Numbered from the stretch's first letter, positions 25,384 through 34,727 are shown. The stretch: 64,000 nt of DNA from an uncultured Phascolarctobacterium sp. (GCF_934190775.1 NZ_CAKPTG010000015.1:1-64000), one strand, 5' to 3'. A program made the numbers and translations. The notes: generated by a model not told the origin, from the letters alone.

Positions 25384-26160
25384 TTATTTTAATAATATCT
25401 CATAAACCTGCTTGCCAATCAGCAGGGTGGTAACCAACAAATACAAGGGGCGCACATAAGAAGCGCCTTTTTTTATTGCCAAACGGGTACCGACAACAGC
25501 ACCGGCAATCATCGCCGCAGCCATAATCAGGCCGTAGCTCCAGATAATCGTGCCGCTGACAGCAAAGGATACAAGAGCACCAACGCCGCTGGCAAAATTC
25601 AACGCCTTGGCATTACCGGCAGCCGTTACAAAGTCATATCCCAAATACAAAAAGCCAAAAATCAGGAAAGAGCCTGTACCGGGACCGAAGAAGCCATCAT
25701 AAAAGCCCATGGCAAACGCCATGACGATGGCACCGATTAAAGCCTGCATACCAAGCTTTTCTATCGTACCGGCATCGCCCCAATCCTTACGGCGATAGGT
25801 ATAAACAGCAACAGCAACCAGCAGCACGACGATGATATTTTTCATCAGCTGCTCCGGCAGCAGGTAAACTACATAAGCACCTAAGGCTGAACCGATAAAG
25901 GAAAGCGGCATCAGCGTAAAGGCAGCCTTTTTTATTTTACCGGCGCGCCAAAAGGAGAGCACACTGGTGAAGCAGCCGATAGAGGCTGCCAGCTTGTTTG
26001 TTCCCAAAGCATAGGGAACAGGCAAGCCCAGGCTCAAGAGGGCAGGGGTGGAAATTAAACCGCCGCCGCCAACTGTTGAATCAATAAACGAAGCTATAAA
26101 GCCTGAGATAATCAGGAAGATAACTGTCGTCGTATCTAAATTCGCCACAAAAGTTTCCAA
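25384..26160 (-). CDS. TSUP (TauE/SafE) family membrane transporter
   Basis: 258 residues with seven to eight hydrophobic helices. The family hallmarks are FIDSTVGGGGLISTPALLSLG near the N-terminus and GFYDGFFGPGTGSFLIFGF in the second half. The start is TTG at 26160, preceded by GAGGGG at a good distance. Members move sulfite, sulfonates or other organic anions. The gene sits between thiN and gyrA in the origin region, which is not a conserved position. Confidence 0.9.
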   Translation of the reverse strand: METFVANLDTTTVIFLIISGFIASFIDSTVGGGGLISTPALLSLGLPVPYALGTNKLAASIGCFTSVLSFWRAGKIKKAAFTLMPLSFIGSALGAYVVYLLPEQLMKNIIVVLLVAVAVYTYRRKDWGDAGTIEKLGMQALIGAIVMAFAMGFYDGFFGPGTGSFLIFGFLYLGYDFVTAAGNAKALNFASGVGALVSFAVSGTIIWSYGLIMAAAMIAGAVVGTRLAIKKGASYVRPLYLLVTTLLIGKQVYEILLK

Positions 26161-26261
26161 AAAATTCCCCTCATTTCGGTGACTAGTGATTAGTTGTCAG
26201 TTATTAGTGGTTAGTTTTAAGAGAATGGAGTTCATTGTTTCCAATATCAGAATGCACGCCT

Positions 26262-26344
<83 letters not shown>

Positions 26345-26348
26345 TTAC

Positions 26349-27086
26349 CTATTTACTGCCTTCCGCCCAACGGATATACAAGCCTAAAGCGCCGCTATGA
26401 CAGGTGCAGCAGATTTTTTCGGCATCAGCATTAACTTCATTGCTGATAGCGTAGGGGTAGAGCTGGCGCAGCGTTGCCTGCTGTAGCGGCCAGCGCACGC
26501 CGGTAAAATCTACTGTCGTGCTTTCGCTTAAGGGCAGCAACGAAACAGCTTCGGCTGCAGCCTGCAGCTTCAGCTCTACGCTTTCGCCTGCTGTCAGCAG
26601 CAGCATAAATTCCTTATCATCTGCCAACATCACCTGACAACCACGTTGCTTTTTTACACCCAGCAGCGTATAGACGTTGCTGTATAAATGGTCGAAGCGC
26701 CCGCCCCAAATGCCGGTAGCAAGAATGTCTCCCTCAGGCAAATTATGCAGTAAAAGCTGTAAGTCAGTATCATCCTTTGCAGGATTAAAACTGTGCACTA
26801 CAGTACCTGCAGCGCGTGCCTGCTGATAAACAGCCTGCGATGAGCTGTCGCAGTCGCCAAACAGCTCCGAAGGCACACAGCCGGCTGCGAAGCAGTATTC
26901 AGCGCCGCGGTCGGCGCAGTAAATTTTCTTGCCGTCACTGACACTGTGCAGCCACTCTAGTTTAGGTCCGCGTCCACCTGCAACCACCAATAAAGTTGCA
27001 GCAGGGGAGAGAGCAGCAGCTTGATGTTTCACGTGAAACATCAAGCGCAGCTCCAGCTCAGGCAGTACAAAAAGCTTAGCAGCCAT
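26349..27086 (-). CDS. thiN: Thiamine pyrophosphokinase
   Basis: 245 residues. Thiamin pyrophosphokinase landmarks are VAGGRG, CADRGAEYCF, LFGDCDS, KDDTDLQLLL and GGRFDHLYSN, followed by a smaller C-terminal beta domain. It transfers pyrophosphate from ATP to thiamine. Its ATG overlaps the stop of the upstream small gene (TAATG). Codons 16-21 (MFHVKH) are a perfect parS site. The usual TPK core begins after this site, so the first 25 residues may be an extension; Met16 is an alternative start. Confidence 0.88.
   Translation of the reverse strand: MAAKLFVLPELELRLMFHVKHQAAALSPAATLLVVAGGRGPKLEWLHSVSDGKKIYCADRGAEYCFAAGCVPSELFGDCDSSSQAVYQQARAAGTVVHSFNPAKDDTDLQLLLHNLPEGDILATGIWGGRFDHLYSNVYTLLGVKKQRGCQVMLADDKEFMLLLTAGESVELKLQAAAEAVSLLPLSESTTVDFTGVRWPLQQATLRQLYPYAISNEVNADAEKICCTCHSGALGLYIRWAEGSK
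27025..27040. promoter_or_regulatory. parS centromere site (perfect)
   Basis: TGTTTCACGTGAAACA matches the consensus ParB-binding site at all 16 positions. The palindrome extends to 24 bp (27021-27044). It lies inside thiN, about 6 kb from oriC. Confidence 0.95.
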
Positions 27087-27385
27087 TATTTTTTCGCTAC
27101 AGCGACAGGCTTAATCACAATTTGGCCATTTTCCTTGAGAACCTTCCAGGTGCAGTCACCATTCTTGTTCTTCAGCCATTCCATGCTAATTTCCAGAAGA
27201 AAACGGTTCAGACGCTCCTGCGCATTCTCCGGCAGCAGCAGCTCTTTTTTTGCGGGTGCCTTAGCACCCTTTAATTTGCTTTGCTTAACCTTTTCATCAG
27301 CATACATGCCATTTTCAAAGGTCAGCTCCTCGCTGAAGCCCTTCAGCATATCTGCATCAGAAAGTCCTTTTTTAATTTTAACCAT
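27086..27385 (-). CDS. Small basic protein between gyrB and thiN, unknown
   Basis: 99 residues, Lys-rich, no signal peptide or membrane segment. The C-terminal half (NRFLLEISMEWLKNKNGDCTWKVLKENGQIVIKP) could fold as a small alpha/beta domain. It is 32 nt downstream of gyrB and overlaps thiN by the stop/start, so it belongs to the leftward origin operon. I do not recognise a family. Confidence 0.75.
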   Translation of the reverse strand: MVKIKKGLSDADMLKGFSEELTFENGMYADEKVKQSKLKGAKAPAKKELLLPENAQERLNRFLLEISMEWLKNKNGDCTWKVLKENGQIVIKPVAVAKK

Positions 27386-27417
27386 TTAAAGCACCTCTTT
27401 TTATGCTACAAGCCTGC

Positions 27418-29358
27418 TTACAGGTCCAGGTTACGAACCTTCTTCGCATTATCCTCGATAAACTGACGACGCGGCTCAACCTTATCTCCCATCAGGATAG
27501 AGAAAATGCGGTCTGCTTCAGCAGCGTCCTCCAGATGAACCTGCAGAATAGTACGTGCAGCAGGATCCATAGTTGTTTCCCACAGCTGGCCGGGGTTCAT
27601 CTCGCCTAAGCCTTTGTAGCGCTGTACATACGGGTTAGTATCGCGGCCAACCTCGTCGAGGATTTGCTGCAATTCTTCATCGCTGTAAGCGTAGTAATGC
27701 TGCTTCTGGTTTTTACGGATTAAATACAGCGGCGGCTGTGCAATAAACACATGTCCTTCCTTAATCAGGGGCTGCATATAACGGTAGAAGAAGGTCAACA
27801 GCAGCGTACGGATATGCGCACCGTCGACGTCGGCATCTGTCATAATAATAATCTTGCCATAACGTGCCTTCTCCAGATTGAAGTCATCGCCGATACCACA
27901 GCCGAAGGCGGTAATCATATTGCGGATTTCTTCACTGCTCAGCACCTTATCAAGACGTGCCTTTTCTACATTGAGGATTTTACCACGCAACGGCAAAATA
28001 GCCTGGAAGTCACTATTACGACCTTGCTTAGCGCTGCCGCCTGCGGAGTCACCTTCGACCAGATAAATCTCGGTATCCTCAACATTACGGCTCTTGCAGT
28101 CAGCCAGCTTGCCGGGAAGACCGCCCAAATCCATAGCGTTCTTACGGCGTGTCAGCTCACGTGCCTTACGCGCTGCCAGACGGGCGCGTGCAGCAATAAT
28201 AGCCTTTTCCACCAGCTTTTTGGCAACCTGCGGATTTTCCTCCATAAACTCGGCCAGAGTATCGCCAACCAGGTTATCTACGATTGGCATAACCTCACTG
28301 TTGCCCAGCTTGATTTTGGTCTGGCTTTCGAACTGCGGGTTCTGTACCTTTAGGCTCAAAACTGCAGTCAGGCCCTCACGCACATCATCACCGCTCAGTG
28401 CATCCTCATTTTCCTTGAGCATGTTGGTTTTACGCGCATAAGCGTTAATTGTGCGTGTCAGCGCCTTACGGAAGCCGCTGAGGTGAGTACCGCCTTCCTC
28501 AGTATTGATGTTGTTGACATAGGTGAAAATGTTCTCGCTGTAGGTATCGCAATATTGCATTGCAACCTCAACGATGACAGCGTTCTTTTCGCCCTCCAGA
28601 TAAATCGGTTTCGGATTAATCTTATCCTTGTCCTTATCCATAAATTCGACGTATTCGATAATACCGCCGGCAAAATGGAATGTTTCACTCTTATCCTCGG
28701 CACGCTCATCAGTCAGAGAAATGGTAATGCCTTTATTCAAAAAGGCCAGCTCACGAATACGCAGACGCAGGGTATCATAGCTGTATTCAGTTTCCGTAAA
28801 GATAGTAGCATCCGGCTTGAAATGCACCGTAGTACCGGTAACATCGCAATCGCCCTTTTCATAAAGCTTTTTAGAGGTCTTGCCCTGCTTGAATTCAATA
28901 CCGTAGCATTTACCGCCGCGGCGAACCTCAACCTCCATATGCTCACTCAAAGCGTTAACGCAGGTAACACCTACACCATGCAGGCCGCCGGAAACCTTGT
29001 AGCCGCCGTCACCGAACTTACCGCCGGCATGCAGCACCGTCATGATAACCTCAACTGCAGGCTTCTTTTCCTTTTTCATCATATCCACGGGGATACCACG
29101 GCCGTTGTCGACAACTGTAATACTGTTATCCTTATGGATAATTACCTTGATATCACTGCAGTAACCGGCCAAAGCCTCGTCAATACTGTTGTCCACAACC
29201 TCATACACCAGATGGTGCAGACCGCGGGATGACGTACTGCCGATATACATAGCAGGTCTTTTGCGTACAGCCTCCAGGCCTTCTAACACGTGAATCTGTT
29301 CAGCGTTATAACTGCCCTTGACCGCTGTAGCTTCTTCAATATCAATTTCCTGGGTCAT
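27418..29358 (-). CDS. gyrB: DNA gyrase subunit B
   Basis: 646 residues. GHKL ATPase motifs are EVVDNSIDEA, DNGRGIPV and GGLHGVGVTCVNALS. The TOPRIM domain includes LVEGDSAGGSAKQGR and DADVDGAHIRTLLLTFF. The C-terminus EPRRQFIEDNAKKVRNLDL is canonical. It introduces negative supercoils with GyrA. The start codon is 2 nt after the remB stop, in the conserved recF-remB-gyrB order. Confidence 0.98.
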   Translation of the reverse strand: MTQEIDIEEATAVKGSYNAEQIHVLEGLEAVRKRPAMYIGSTSSRGLHHLVYEVVDNSIDEALAGYCSDIKVIIHKDNSITVVDNGRGIPVDMMKKEKKPAVEVIMTVLHAGGKFGDGGYKVSGGLHGVGVTCVNALSEHMEVEVRRGGKCYGIEFKQGKTSKKLYEKGDCDVTGTTVHFKPDATIFTETEYSYDTLRLRIRELAFLNKGITISLTDERAEDKSETFHFAGGIIEYVEFMDKDKDKINPKPIYLEGEKNAVIVEVAMQYCDTYSENIFTYVNNINTEEGGTHLSGFRKALTRTINAYARKTNMLKENEDALSGDDVREGLTAVLSLKVQNPQFESQTKIKLGNSEVMPIVDNLVGDTLAEFMEENPQVAKKLVEKAIIAARARLAARKARELTRRKNAMDLGGLPGKLADCKSRNVEDTEIYLVEGDSAGGSAKQGRNSDFQAILPLRGKILNVEKARLDKVLSSEEIRNMITAFGCGIGDDFNLEKARYGKIIIMTDADVDGAHIRTLLLTFFYRYMQPLIKEGHVFIAQPPLYLIRKNQKQHYYAYSDEELQQILDEVGRDTNPYVQRYKGLGEMNPGQLWETTMDPAARTILQVHLEDAAEADRIFSILMGDKVEPRRQFIEDNAKKVRNLDL

Positions 29359-29360
29359 AT

Positions 29361-29621
29361 TTACCTCCGTTTTAAAATTTCTAGATTAGTATAGACAGCG
29401 CCGTCCAGAAAACCTGATTCAGCGCGTTTTTTCAAAGTCACCGAAGAAATCGAGGACAAATACATCGTATCACCGGTCAGAACACAGCTATAATAGCCTT
29501 CGCCGCCGGAAGCATCAACCACCCTGTAGCGTGAGCCATACTTCTTGACGAAATCGTCATAAACCAGTGACTGAGGGTGATTCAAATTAAAAATAGCGAT
29601 AATCTCACTATTTTTTACCAT
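29361..29621 (-). CDS. remB: RemB-like extracellular matrix regulator (DUF370)
   Basis: 86 residues from ATG 29621 (GGGAG 8 nt upstream; the longer frame start lacks an SD). The sequence begins MVKNSEIIAIFNL and ends with a TNLEILKRR tail typical of the YaaB/RemB family. It lies between recF/dciA and gyrB exactly as in Bacillus. Its first codons overlap the end of dciA by 14 nt. In Bacillus the related RemA/RemB proteins act on biofilm matrix genes; the role here is by analogy. Confidence 0.8.
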   Translation of the reverse strand: MVKNSEIIAIFNLNHPQSLVYDDFVKKYGSRYRVVDASGGEGYYSCVLTGDTMYLSSISSVTLKKRAESGFLDGAVYTNLEILKRR

Positions 29622-30384
29622 GTAATCTACTCCCAAATGCAGATACACACTGATCCCTCCTTAAATAAGTTAAAGCATTTTCATATAAAGCTAAGGTAAT
29701 TTCGTCCGGCTGCTTCTCCAGCAGAAACATTACCGCCAGCAAACTTTCCTTCTTATCGGCAAAGCCGCAGCGTACACGCTCAAAGTAGTAGCTTTGCAGG
29801 CTTTCCTTTACAGCCGTAAATAATATTTTATCACATTTGTAGTAGGCCAGACAATCTTCATACTTCAGCCAGGGCTGAATCCGCAGCAGCTCCGCCAGCT
29901 TGCTGCGCAGCTCCTCGCGCTGCTCGCGCTCACAGATGCTGCACATTGCCAGTCCCTTGCGCATTTGGGCACCGCAGACAGGGCATTTTGTATATTCCGC
30001 AGGCGGGGCAGGCGGCTCGGCCTCCTTGGCCTTTTGCTCCTGCCTTTTGAAAAAGCTGCCGGTATGAAAGTAAACCTTTTTTATCAGCACACGTCCCAGC
30101 AAAAAGGAGTTGATTTTTTGCAGGAACAGCTGCTGCATCATATACAGCTCATTAGCCAGCATACTGTTGGCCGTACGCACATAAAGCTCGTTGCCGCTGA
30201 TTTTTTCAATCGCACAGCTGCGCGCCAGGTTTTCGCCCACAATCTCGCTCCATCTGCTTTCCAGATAATGCTGCAGATAAGCCATTTTGATTTTCGGCGA
30301 AATATAAACATCTTTATAGGTGCGGCGCGGGTCAAACAGACGGCGGATAACCTCCTCCGCAGCCTCTAAATTTTCAGCATACAT
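29608..30384 (-). CDS. dciA: DciA-like DUF721 protein with zinc ribbon
   Basis: 258 residues. The N-terminal about 100 residues match DUF721 (WSEIVGENLARSCAIEKISGNELYVRTANSMLANELYMM), the DciA fold that loads the replicative helicase DnaB in bacteria lacking DnaC/DnaI. A CPVCGAQMRKGLAMCSIC zinc ribbon and about 100 further helical residues follow, more than the minimal family length. It lies between recF and remB. The helicase-loader role is established for DciA and inferred here. Confidence 0.8.
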   Translation of the reverse strand: MYAENLEAAEEVIRRLFDPRRTYKDVYISPKIKMAYLQHYLESRWSEIVGENLARSCAIEKISGNELYVRTANSMLANELYMMQQLFLQKINSFLLGRVLIKKVYFHTGSFFKRQEQKAKEAEPPAPPAEYTKCPVCGAQMRKGLAMCSICEREQREELRSKLAELLRIQPWLKYEDCLAYYKCDKILFTAVKESLQSYYFERVRCGFADKKESLLAVMFLLEKQPDEITLALYENALTYLRRDQCVSAFGSRLHGKK

Positions 30385-30386
30385 AA

Positions 30387-31514
30387 TTAGGCCTCGCTTA
30401 TACAGCCACCGGAAATTTTAAAATAAGCATTGCCTGCAAGCTCCGGTATCAGCTCGCGGTCATTTACTGTGATAAAGGTCTGCACTCTGCCGTCGATAAA
30501 CAGCAGCAGCTGGGAGCGGCGACTGTTATCAAGCTCGCTCATAACGTCATCTAATAGCAGGACGGGGAATTCGCCCAGCTCGTTTTTGACATACTGCAGC
30601 TGCGACAGCTTCAGTGCCAGGGCACCGCTGCGCTGCTGCCCCTGAGAGCCGAAGGAGCGCAGGGACAGACCATTGAGCAAAAGCTGCAAATCGTCGCGGT
30701 GGGGGCCGATGCCTGTATTGCCGCGCAGAATATCGATGCGCTGACGCTCCAGCAATCTGTCGCGATAAAAATCCTCTGTGGCTTCCGCAGCAGACTGCGG
30801 ATAAAGCAGCTCGCTGTTGTTGGCCTTCTGTTCATAGCGCACCTGCAGCATTTCGCTGCCCTGCGTAATAGAAGAGTAAATCTCGCCGGCAATAGCCTGC
30901 AGCTTTGCCAGCGCTGCCAAACGCCTGCGTACAATAGCTGCTGCCAGACGGATAAATTCCTCGTTCCAGGGCTGCAGCACCTCAGCACTGCCACCGTTAT
31001 CACGCAGCTCCTTTAAAAGACGGTTGCGCTGCAGCAGCACGCGGTTATACTTCAGCAGCAGATCGTAGTAAACAGCATCAGTCTGCGCAATCTGCATATC
31101 AAAGAAGCGACGTCTTAAGGCAGGCTCACCCTTGACCAGCTGCAAATCCTCCGGCGAAAACATTACTGCATTCAGCGCGCCATAATGCTCCTTAGGACGC
31201 ACGCGCGCACCATCAAGCAGTATTTCCTTGTGCCAACGCTCATGCTGACGGTATTTTTTGATTTTTACCTCATGACTGCCGCTGAAGCTGGCATATTCTA
31301 CGCCTACAGCCATCGCTTCCGTACCCATTTTCAGCATTTCCTCTTCAGCCGAGGTACGGTGCGACATACCGAAGGCACCATAAAAGATAGCCTCCAGCAG
31401 ATTAGTCTTTCCCTGGGCGTTTTGCCCGTAAAAAACATTAATCATAGCGGGAAGCTGCAGCTGGCAGCTTCCATAATTGCGGAAATTAACCGCATAAAGA
31501 CTATTGATTTTCAT
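30387..31514 (-). CDS. recF: DNA replication and repair protein RecF
   Basis: 375 residues. An SMC-like ATPase: Walker A GQNAQGKTNLLEAI (residues 30-43), signature region SFGSQGQQRSGALALKLSQ, and Walker B FPVLLLDDVMSELD. It loads RecA at gaps with RecOR. Its ATG overlaps the stop of rlbA (TAATG), showing translational coupling in the dnaA-dnaN-rlbA-recF series. Confidence 0.97.
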   Translation of the reverse strand: MKINSLYAVNFRNYGSCQLQLPAMINVFYGQNAQGKTNLLEAIFYGAFGMSHRTSAEEEMLKMGTEAMAVGVEYASFSGSHEVKIKKYRQHERWHKEILLDGARVRPKEHYGALNAVMFSPEDLQLVKGEPALRRRFFDMQIAQTDAVYYDLLLKYNRVLLQRNRLLKELRDNGGSAEVLQPWNEEFIRLAAAIVRRRLAALAKLQAIAGEIYSSITQGSEMLQVRYEQKANNSELLYPQSAAEATEDFYRDRLLERQRIDILRGNTGIGPHRDDLQLLLNGLSLRSFGSQGQQRSGALALKLSQLQYVKNELGEFPVLLLDDVMSELDNSRRSQLLLFIDGRVQTFITVNDRELIPELAGNAYFKISGGCISEA

Positions 31515-31738
31515 TAAGCTTCTTTGGCAACGGTCAGCTCTATCTGGTCATCAATATTAACTACATCACCAGGATGCACCTTTTTGCGTTTTTCCGTTAC
31601 CAGCTGGCCGTTCAGGCGGACAACGCCATCTTCAACCATCATAAATGCCTGGCCTCCGGTATCAGCAACACCGGAAAACTTCAGCAGCTTATCCATAGTA
31701 ATGAATTCTGTTCTGATTTCTACAGTTTCTTTTTGCAT
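31514..31738 (-). CDS. rlbA: S4-domain RNA-binding protein RlbA (YaaA)
   Basis: 74 residues forming one S4 fold (MDKLLKFSGVADTGGQAFMMVEDGVVRLNG, then KKVHPGDVV). The position between dnaN and recF is diagnostic of YaaA/RlbA. It is 12 nt downstream of dnaN. S4 proteins of this type are linked to ribosome assembly or RNA binding; the precise role is uncertain. Confidence 0.88.
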   Translation of the reverse strand: MQKETVEIRTEFITMDKLLKFSGVADTGGQAFMMVEDGVVRLNGQLVTEKRKKVHPGDVVNIDDQIELTVAKEA

Positions 31739-31750
31739 AATAGCCGCTCC

Positions 31751-32860
31751 TTAGAAAACAACGCGTACCGGAGTAACGATATAGGTATAATCAGGCTCTT
31801 CAGCGCAGGTAACGCAAACAGGGCTGAGAGAGGTATTCATGGATAAAACTGCTTCTTCTGCTTCCAGGTTCTTCAGAATATCCAAGATATACTTAGCATT
31901 AAAGGCAACATTCAGCGGGTCACCAACAGTCTGGCAGGCAACAACCTCTAGGCCGGTACCAACATCAGGGCTGCTGCTGGTAATCGTAATTTCCTCAGCA
32001 GCTACGCTCATTTTTATAATGCTGTAATCACCGTCAGTAGAGAAGAGTGCTACACGCTCAACAGCACCTGCCAGCTCTTTAATATTGACCTTGCTGGTCA
32101 GAGCGAATTTAGGCGGGATAACACGACGATAATCCGGGAACTGACCTTCAATCAGACGGGAAACAATAACAACATTATCAATCACAACCATAATCTGGTT
32201 ATTCAACAGGGAAATAAGTACCTGCTGAGGTACTTCGCCGGTCAGGTTACGGGAAATTTCCGTTAGTACCTTAGAAGGGATAATCATGCTGATAGCTTCA
32301 TTTCCTTCATAAGGCAGAGATTTGATAGCCAGACGATGGGTATTGGTACCAACAAAGGTGATTTTGCCGTCTTTAGCCTCTACGAGGATACCGGTAAACA
32401 AAGGTCTTGCTTCATCAGTAGAGCAGGAGAAGATAGTTTTCTTAATCAGCTCCTTAATCATACTGTCATCAAGTGCAATGGTTCTGTCTGCATCAAAGGT
32501 GGGAAATTTAGGATAATCATCTTCATTCATTAAGAAGAGCTGATATTCAGATTTACCGGAGCTTACTTTAATAGCATGTTTTTCAGCATTCTTGCTGATA
32601 GTCAGGCTTTCACCGGGCAATTTACGGATAAGGTCAGCAAAATGCTTGGCAGAAACAACTATTTCCCCCGGCTCGCTGATTTCAGCATCAATGGTGCAGG
32701 AAATGGCCATGTTTAAATCCATAGCTTGTATTTCCAGCTTGTCAGCTGATGCGATTACGTGAATACCGGAAAAGATAGGTGTGCTTGGCTTGGAAATAAT
32801 TGCTCTTTGAACTGTTTGGATGGCTTTATTTAAGCTGTTGGTATTACAGGAAATTATCAT
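31751..32860 (-). CDS. dnaN: DNA polymerase III sliding clamp (beta subunit)
   Basis: 369 residues, three repeated clamp domains, from MIISCNTNSLNKAIQTVQRAI to the C-terminal YIVTPVRV-type end. It encircles DNA and tethers the polymerase. A TATAAC -10-like element lies at about 32893 upstream on the minus strand. It is separated from dnaA by the DnaA-box cluster of oriC, so it can be transcribed independently of dnaA. Confidence 0.97.
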   Translation of the reverse strand: MIISCNTNSLNKAIQTVQRAIISKPSTPIFSGIHVIASADKLEIQAMDLNMAISCTIDAEISEPGEIVVSAKHFADLIRKLPGESLTISKNAEKHAIKVSSGKSEYQLFLMNEDDYPKFPTFDADRTIALDDSMIKELIKKTIFSCSTDEARPLFTGILVEAKDGKITFVGTNTHRLAIKSLPYEGNEAISMIIPSKVLTEISRNLTGEVPQQVLISLLNNQIMVVIDNVVIVSRLIEGQFPDYRRVIPPKFALTSKVNIKELAGAVERVALFSTDGDYSIIKMSVAAEEITITSSSPDVGTGLEVVACQTVGDPLNVAFNAKYILDILKNLEAEEAVLSMNTSLSPVCVTCAEEPDYTYIVTPVRVVF

Positions 32861-32997
32861 TTGTTCACAGTCCTCCTTGGTTTTTTAATACTGTTATAAT
32901 ATATAAAAAGTAGTCGACGTAGTAGTAGAGCCTGTTAGTTATGGGGAAAAGTACCTCAAGCTCAGTTGTGGTGGGTTATTTCCCATGTATATAAAGC

Positions 32998-33110
32998 TGT
33001 TGATAACCGGGAAATAATATACACACAATCTACAGGAAAAAATTTTATCAACTGGTGCCCCAAAGTTATACACAGTTTAGGGGCTAGTTATCAACAGTTT
33101 TTGTGGATAA
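32998..33110. other. oriC: DnaA-box cluster between dnaA and dnaN
   Basis: Four 9-mer boxes are seen: TTATCAACA on the minus strand (32998-33006), TTATACACA (33066-33074), TTATCAACA (33088-33096) and TTATCCACA on the minus strand (33102-33110). A weaker TTATCAACT lies at 33045-33053. AT-rich sequence (33011-33050) could be the unwinding element. One further perfect box lies upstream of dnaA (34634), so the origin may be bipartite as in Bacillus. Confidence 0.88.
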
Positions 33111-33121
33111 CTTTTTTACTG

Positions 33122-34507
33122 TTATTGCCGTAAGATTTCTATGATTTCCTGCAGCTCGTTTTGGAAGGTGAGGCTGCTGTTTTTGCATTTGCTGATTTTT
33201 TCATAAGCATGGATAACGGTGGTATGGTCACGTCCGCCAAAGAGCTCACCGATACGCGGATAAGATAAATCAGCCAGTTCACGGCAAAGATACATAGCTA
33301 CCTGACGCGGGAAGGCAATGTTTTGGGTACGCTTTTTATTGAACAGCTCGTCCTGCTTCACATTGTAGTGGTCAGCAATAACCTTGATGATGCCTTCAAA
33401 GGTGATGGTTTTGCTTTTGAGTTTGATATCGTTACCCATGTCTGCGAGAACCTTTTGCGCAGTTTCCACGGTGATGGGCATATGCATCAGGGAGGTATAT
33501 GCTACTATTTTGTTGTAGGCGCCTTCGATCTCACGGATGTTGGTGGCGATGTTGGTTGCCAGCAGGGTGATGACATCGGTAGGCAGGGTGATATTGTCGG
33601 ATGCTGCCTTGGTACGCAGGATGGCCATACGTGTTTCCAGGTCAGGTGTCTGGATATCAGCTGTCAGTCCCTGGTCAAAACGGGAACGCAGGCGGTCTTC
33701 CAGCGTTTCAATTTCACGGGGAGGACGATCACTGGAGATGATGATCTGCTTATCAGCATCCTTCAGTGCATTAAATGTATGGAAGAATTCTACCTGTGTC
33801 TGCTCCTTGCCCTTCAGAAACTGGATATCGTCGATAATCAGACAGTCGATATTGCGGTATTTCTGACGGAAGGCTTCCGTGGTTTTGTTCTGAATAGAGT
33901 TGATGATTTCGTTGGTGAATTTTTCACTGGAGGTGTACAGTACCTTCATGCTGGGATTATTCTGCTTGATGCGGTTGCCGATAGCGTGCATCAGATGTGT
34001 TTTGCCCAGACCAACGCCGCCATAAAGGAAGAGAGGATTGTAGGCATGCGCCGGGTCATTGGCTACTGCCTGCGCTGCTGCGTGGGCGAAGCGGTTGGAG
34101 TTGCCGATGACAAAGGTTTCAAAAACGTATTTAGGGTTCAGGTTGCTTTCATCGGGCTGCTGCACGGAGGTGTTTTCGTTAAACAGCTGCTGCTGTTCAC
34201 GCTTTGTTGGTACAGCGGGCAGCTCCTCAGCTGGAGAATTGTCGCTGCTGCCGTTGTCCATGGTTTCGATGATGAGCTTGATGTTTTTGCTCATAATGCC
34301 TGCAAGGACGCCTTCGATAACCTGAGCGTAGTTTTCCTCCAGCATAGTTTTAAAGAAATCGTTTTTGACAGCTACTTTGTAGTAGGTATCTGTCACCTCT
34401 AACGGCATAATAGGTTTTATCCAGACGTTAAAAACCTTTTCATTAAAGGATTCCTTTAATTTGTCCTTACATCTGACCCAGATTTCCGCTAAATCATAGG
34501 AATTCAT
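33122..34507 (-). CDS. dnaA: Chromosomal replication initiator protein DnaA
   Basis: 461 residues. Domain I at the N-terminus, a variable linker rich in Asn/Ser/Pro (about 95-120), an AAA+ domain III with Walker A GGVGLGKTHLMHAIGN and Walker B CLIIDDIQFL, and the domain IV DnaA signature GRDHTTVIHAYEKI. AAAGGATG precedes the ATG. A perfect DnaA box 127-135 bp upstream suggests autoregulation. Confidence 0.98.
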   Translation of the reverse strand: MNSYDLAEIWVRCKDKLKESFNEKVFNVWIKPIMPLEVTDTYYKVAVKNDFFKTMLEENYAQVIEGVLAGIMSKNIKLIIETMDNGSSDNSPAEELPAVPTKREQQQLFNENTSVQQPDESNLNPKYVFETFVIGNSNRFAHAAAQAVANDPAHAYNPLFLYGGVGLGKTHLMHAIGNRIKQNNPSMKVLYTSSEKFTNEIINSIQNKTTEAFRQKYRNIDCLIIDDIQFLKGKEQTQVEFFHTFNALKDADKQIIISSDRPPREIETLEDRLRSRFDQGLTADIQTPDLETRMAILRTKAASDNITLPTDVITLLATNIATNIREIEGAYNKIVAYTSLMHMPITVETAQKVLADMGNDIKLKSKTITFEGIIKVIADHYNVKQDELFNKKRTQNIAFPRQVAMYLCRELADLSYPRIGELFGGRDHTTVIHAYEKISKCKNSSLTFQNELQEIIEILRQ

Positions 34508-34633
34508 ATAGATACATCCTTTCTCGCTAAAATTAGAAAAATAAAAACGACAGCCTGCATTGCCCGCGGAAGGGCGTGTAAGCGCCGGTTAAATTACAAG
34601 AGAAGCTAAATTTCCATATATATTTTAGCAGAC

Positions 34634-34642
34634 TGTGGATAA
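34634..34642 (-). promoter_or_regulatory. DnaA box upstream of dnaA
   Basis: A perfect TTATCCACA on the minus strand lies in the dnaA-rpmH spacer near a TATATAT stretch that could serve as the dnaA -10. The remainder of 34508-34867 holds the rpmH promoter and a small GC-rich inverted repeat at about 34565. Confidence 0.8.
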
Positions 34643-34698
34643 CTTCGCAAATTTCCTAAGAAAAATTTCGCAGTTGGCAGAAAAATAGCTGTTTTTAC

Positions 34699-34727
34699 TT
34701 GACGAAGTTTTTATTTTCCCATATAAT
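34699..34727 (+). promoter_or_regulatory. Promoter of the rpmH-rnpA operon
   Basis: TTGACG (34699-34704) and TATAAT (34722-34727) are exactly 17 bases apart. The start site is about 130 nt before rpmH. Confidence 0.75.

Noticed and set aside
33000..33014. Noc-binding site (ATTTCCCGGGAAAT) near oriC
   Set aside because: GATAACCGGGAAAT matches only 10 of 14 positions and half the palindrome; likely chance next to a DnaA box.
33323..34402. 359-codon open frame antisense to dnaA
   Set aside because: It is a codon-bias shadow of dnaA without any recognisable motif or ribosome-binding site.
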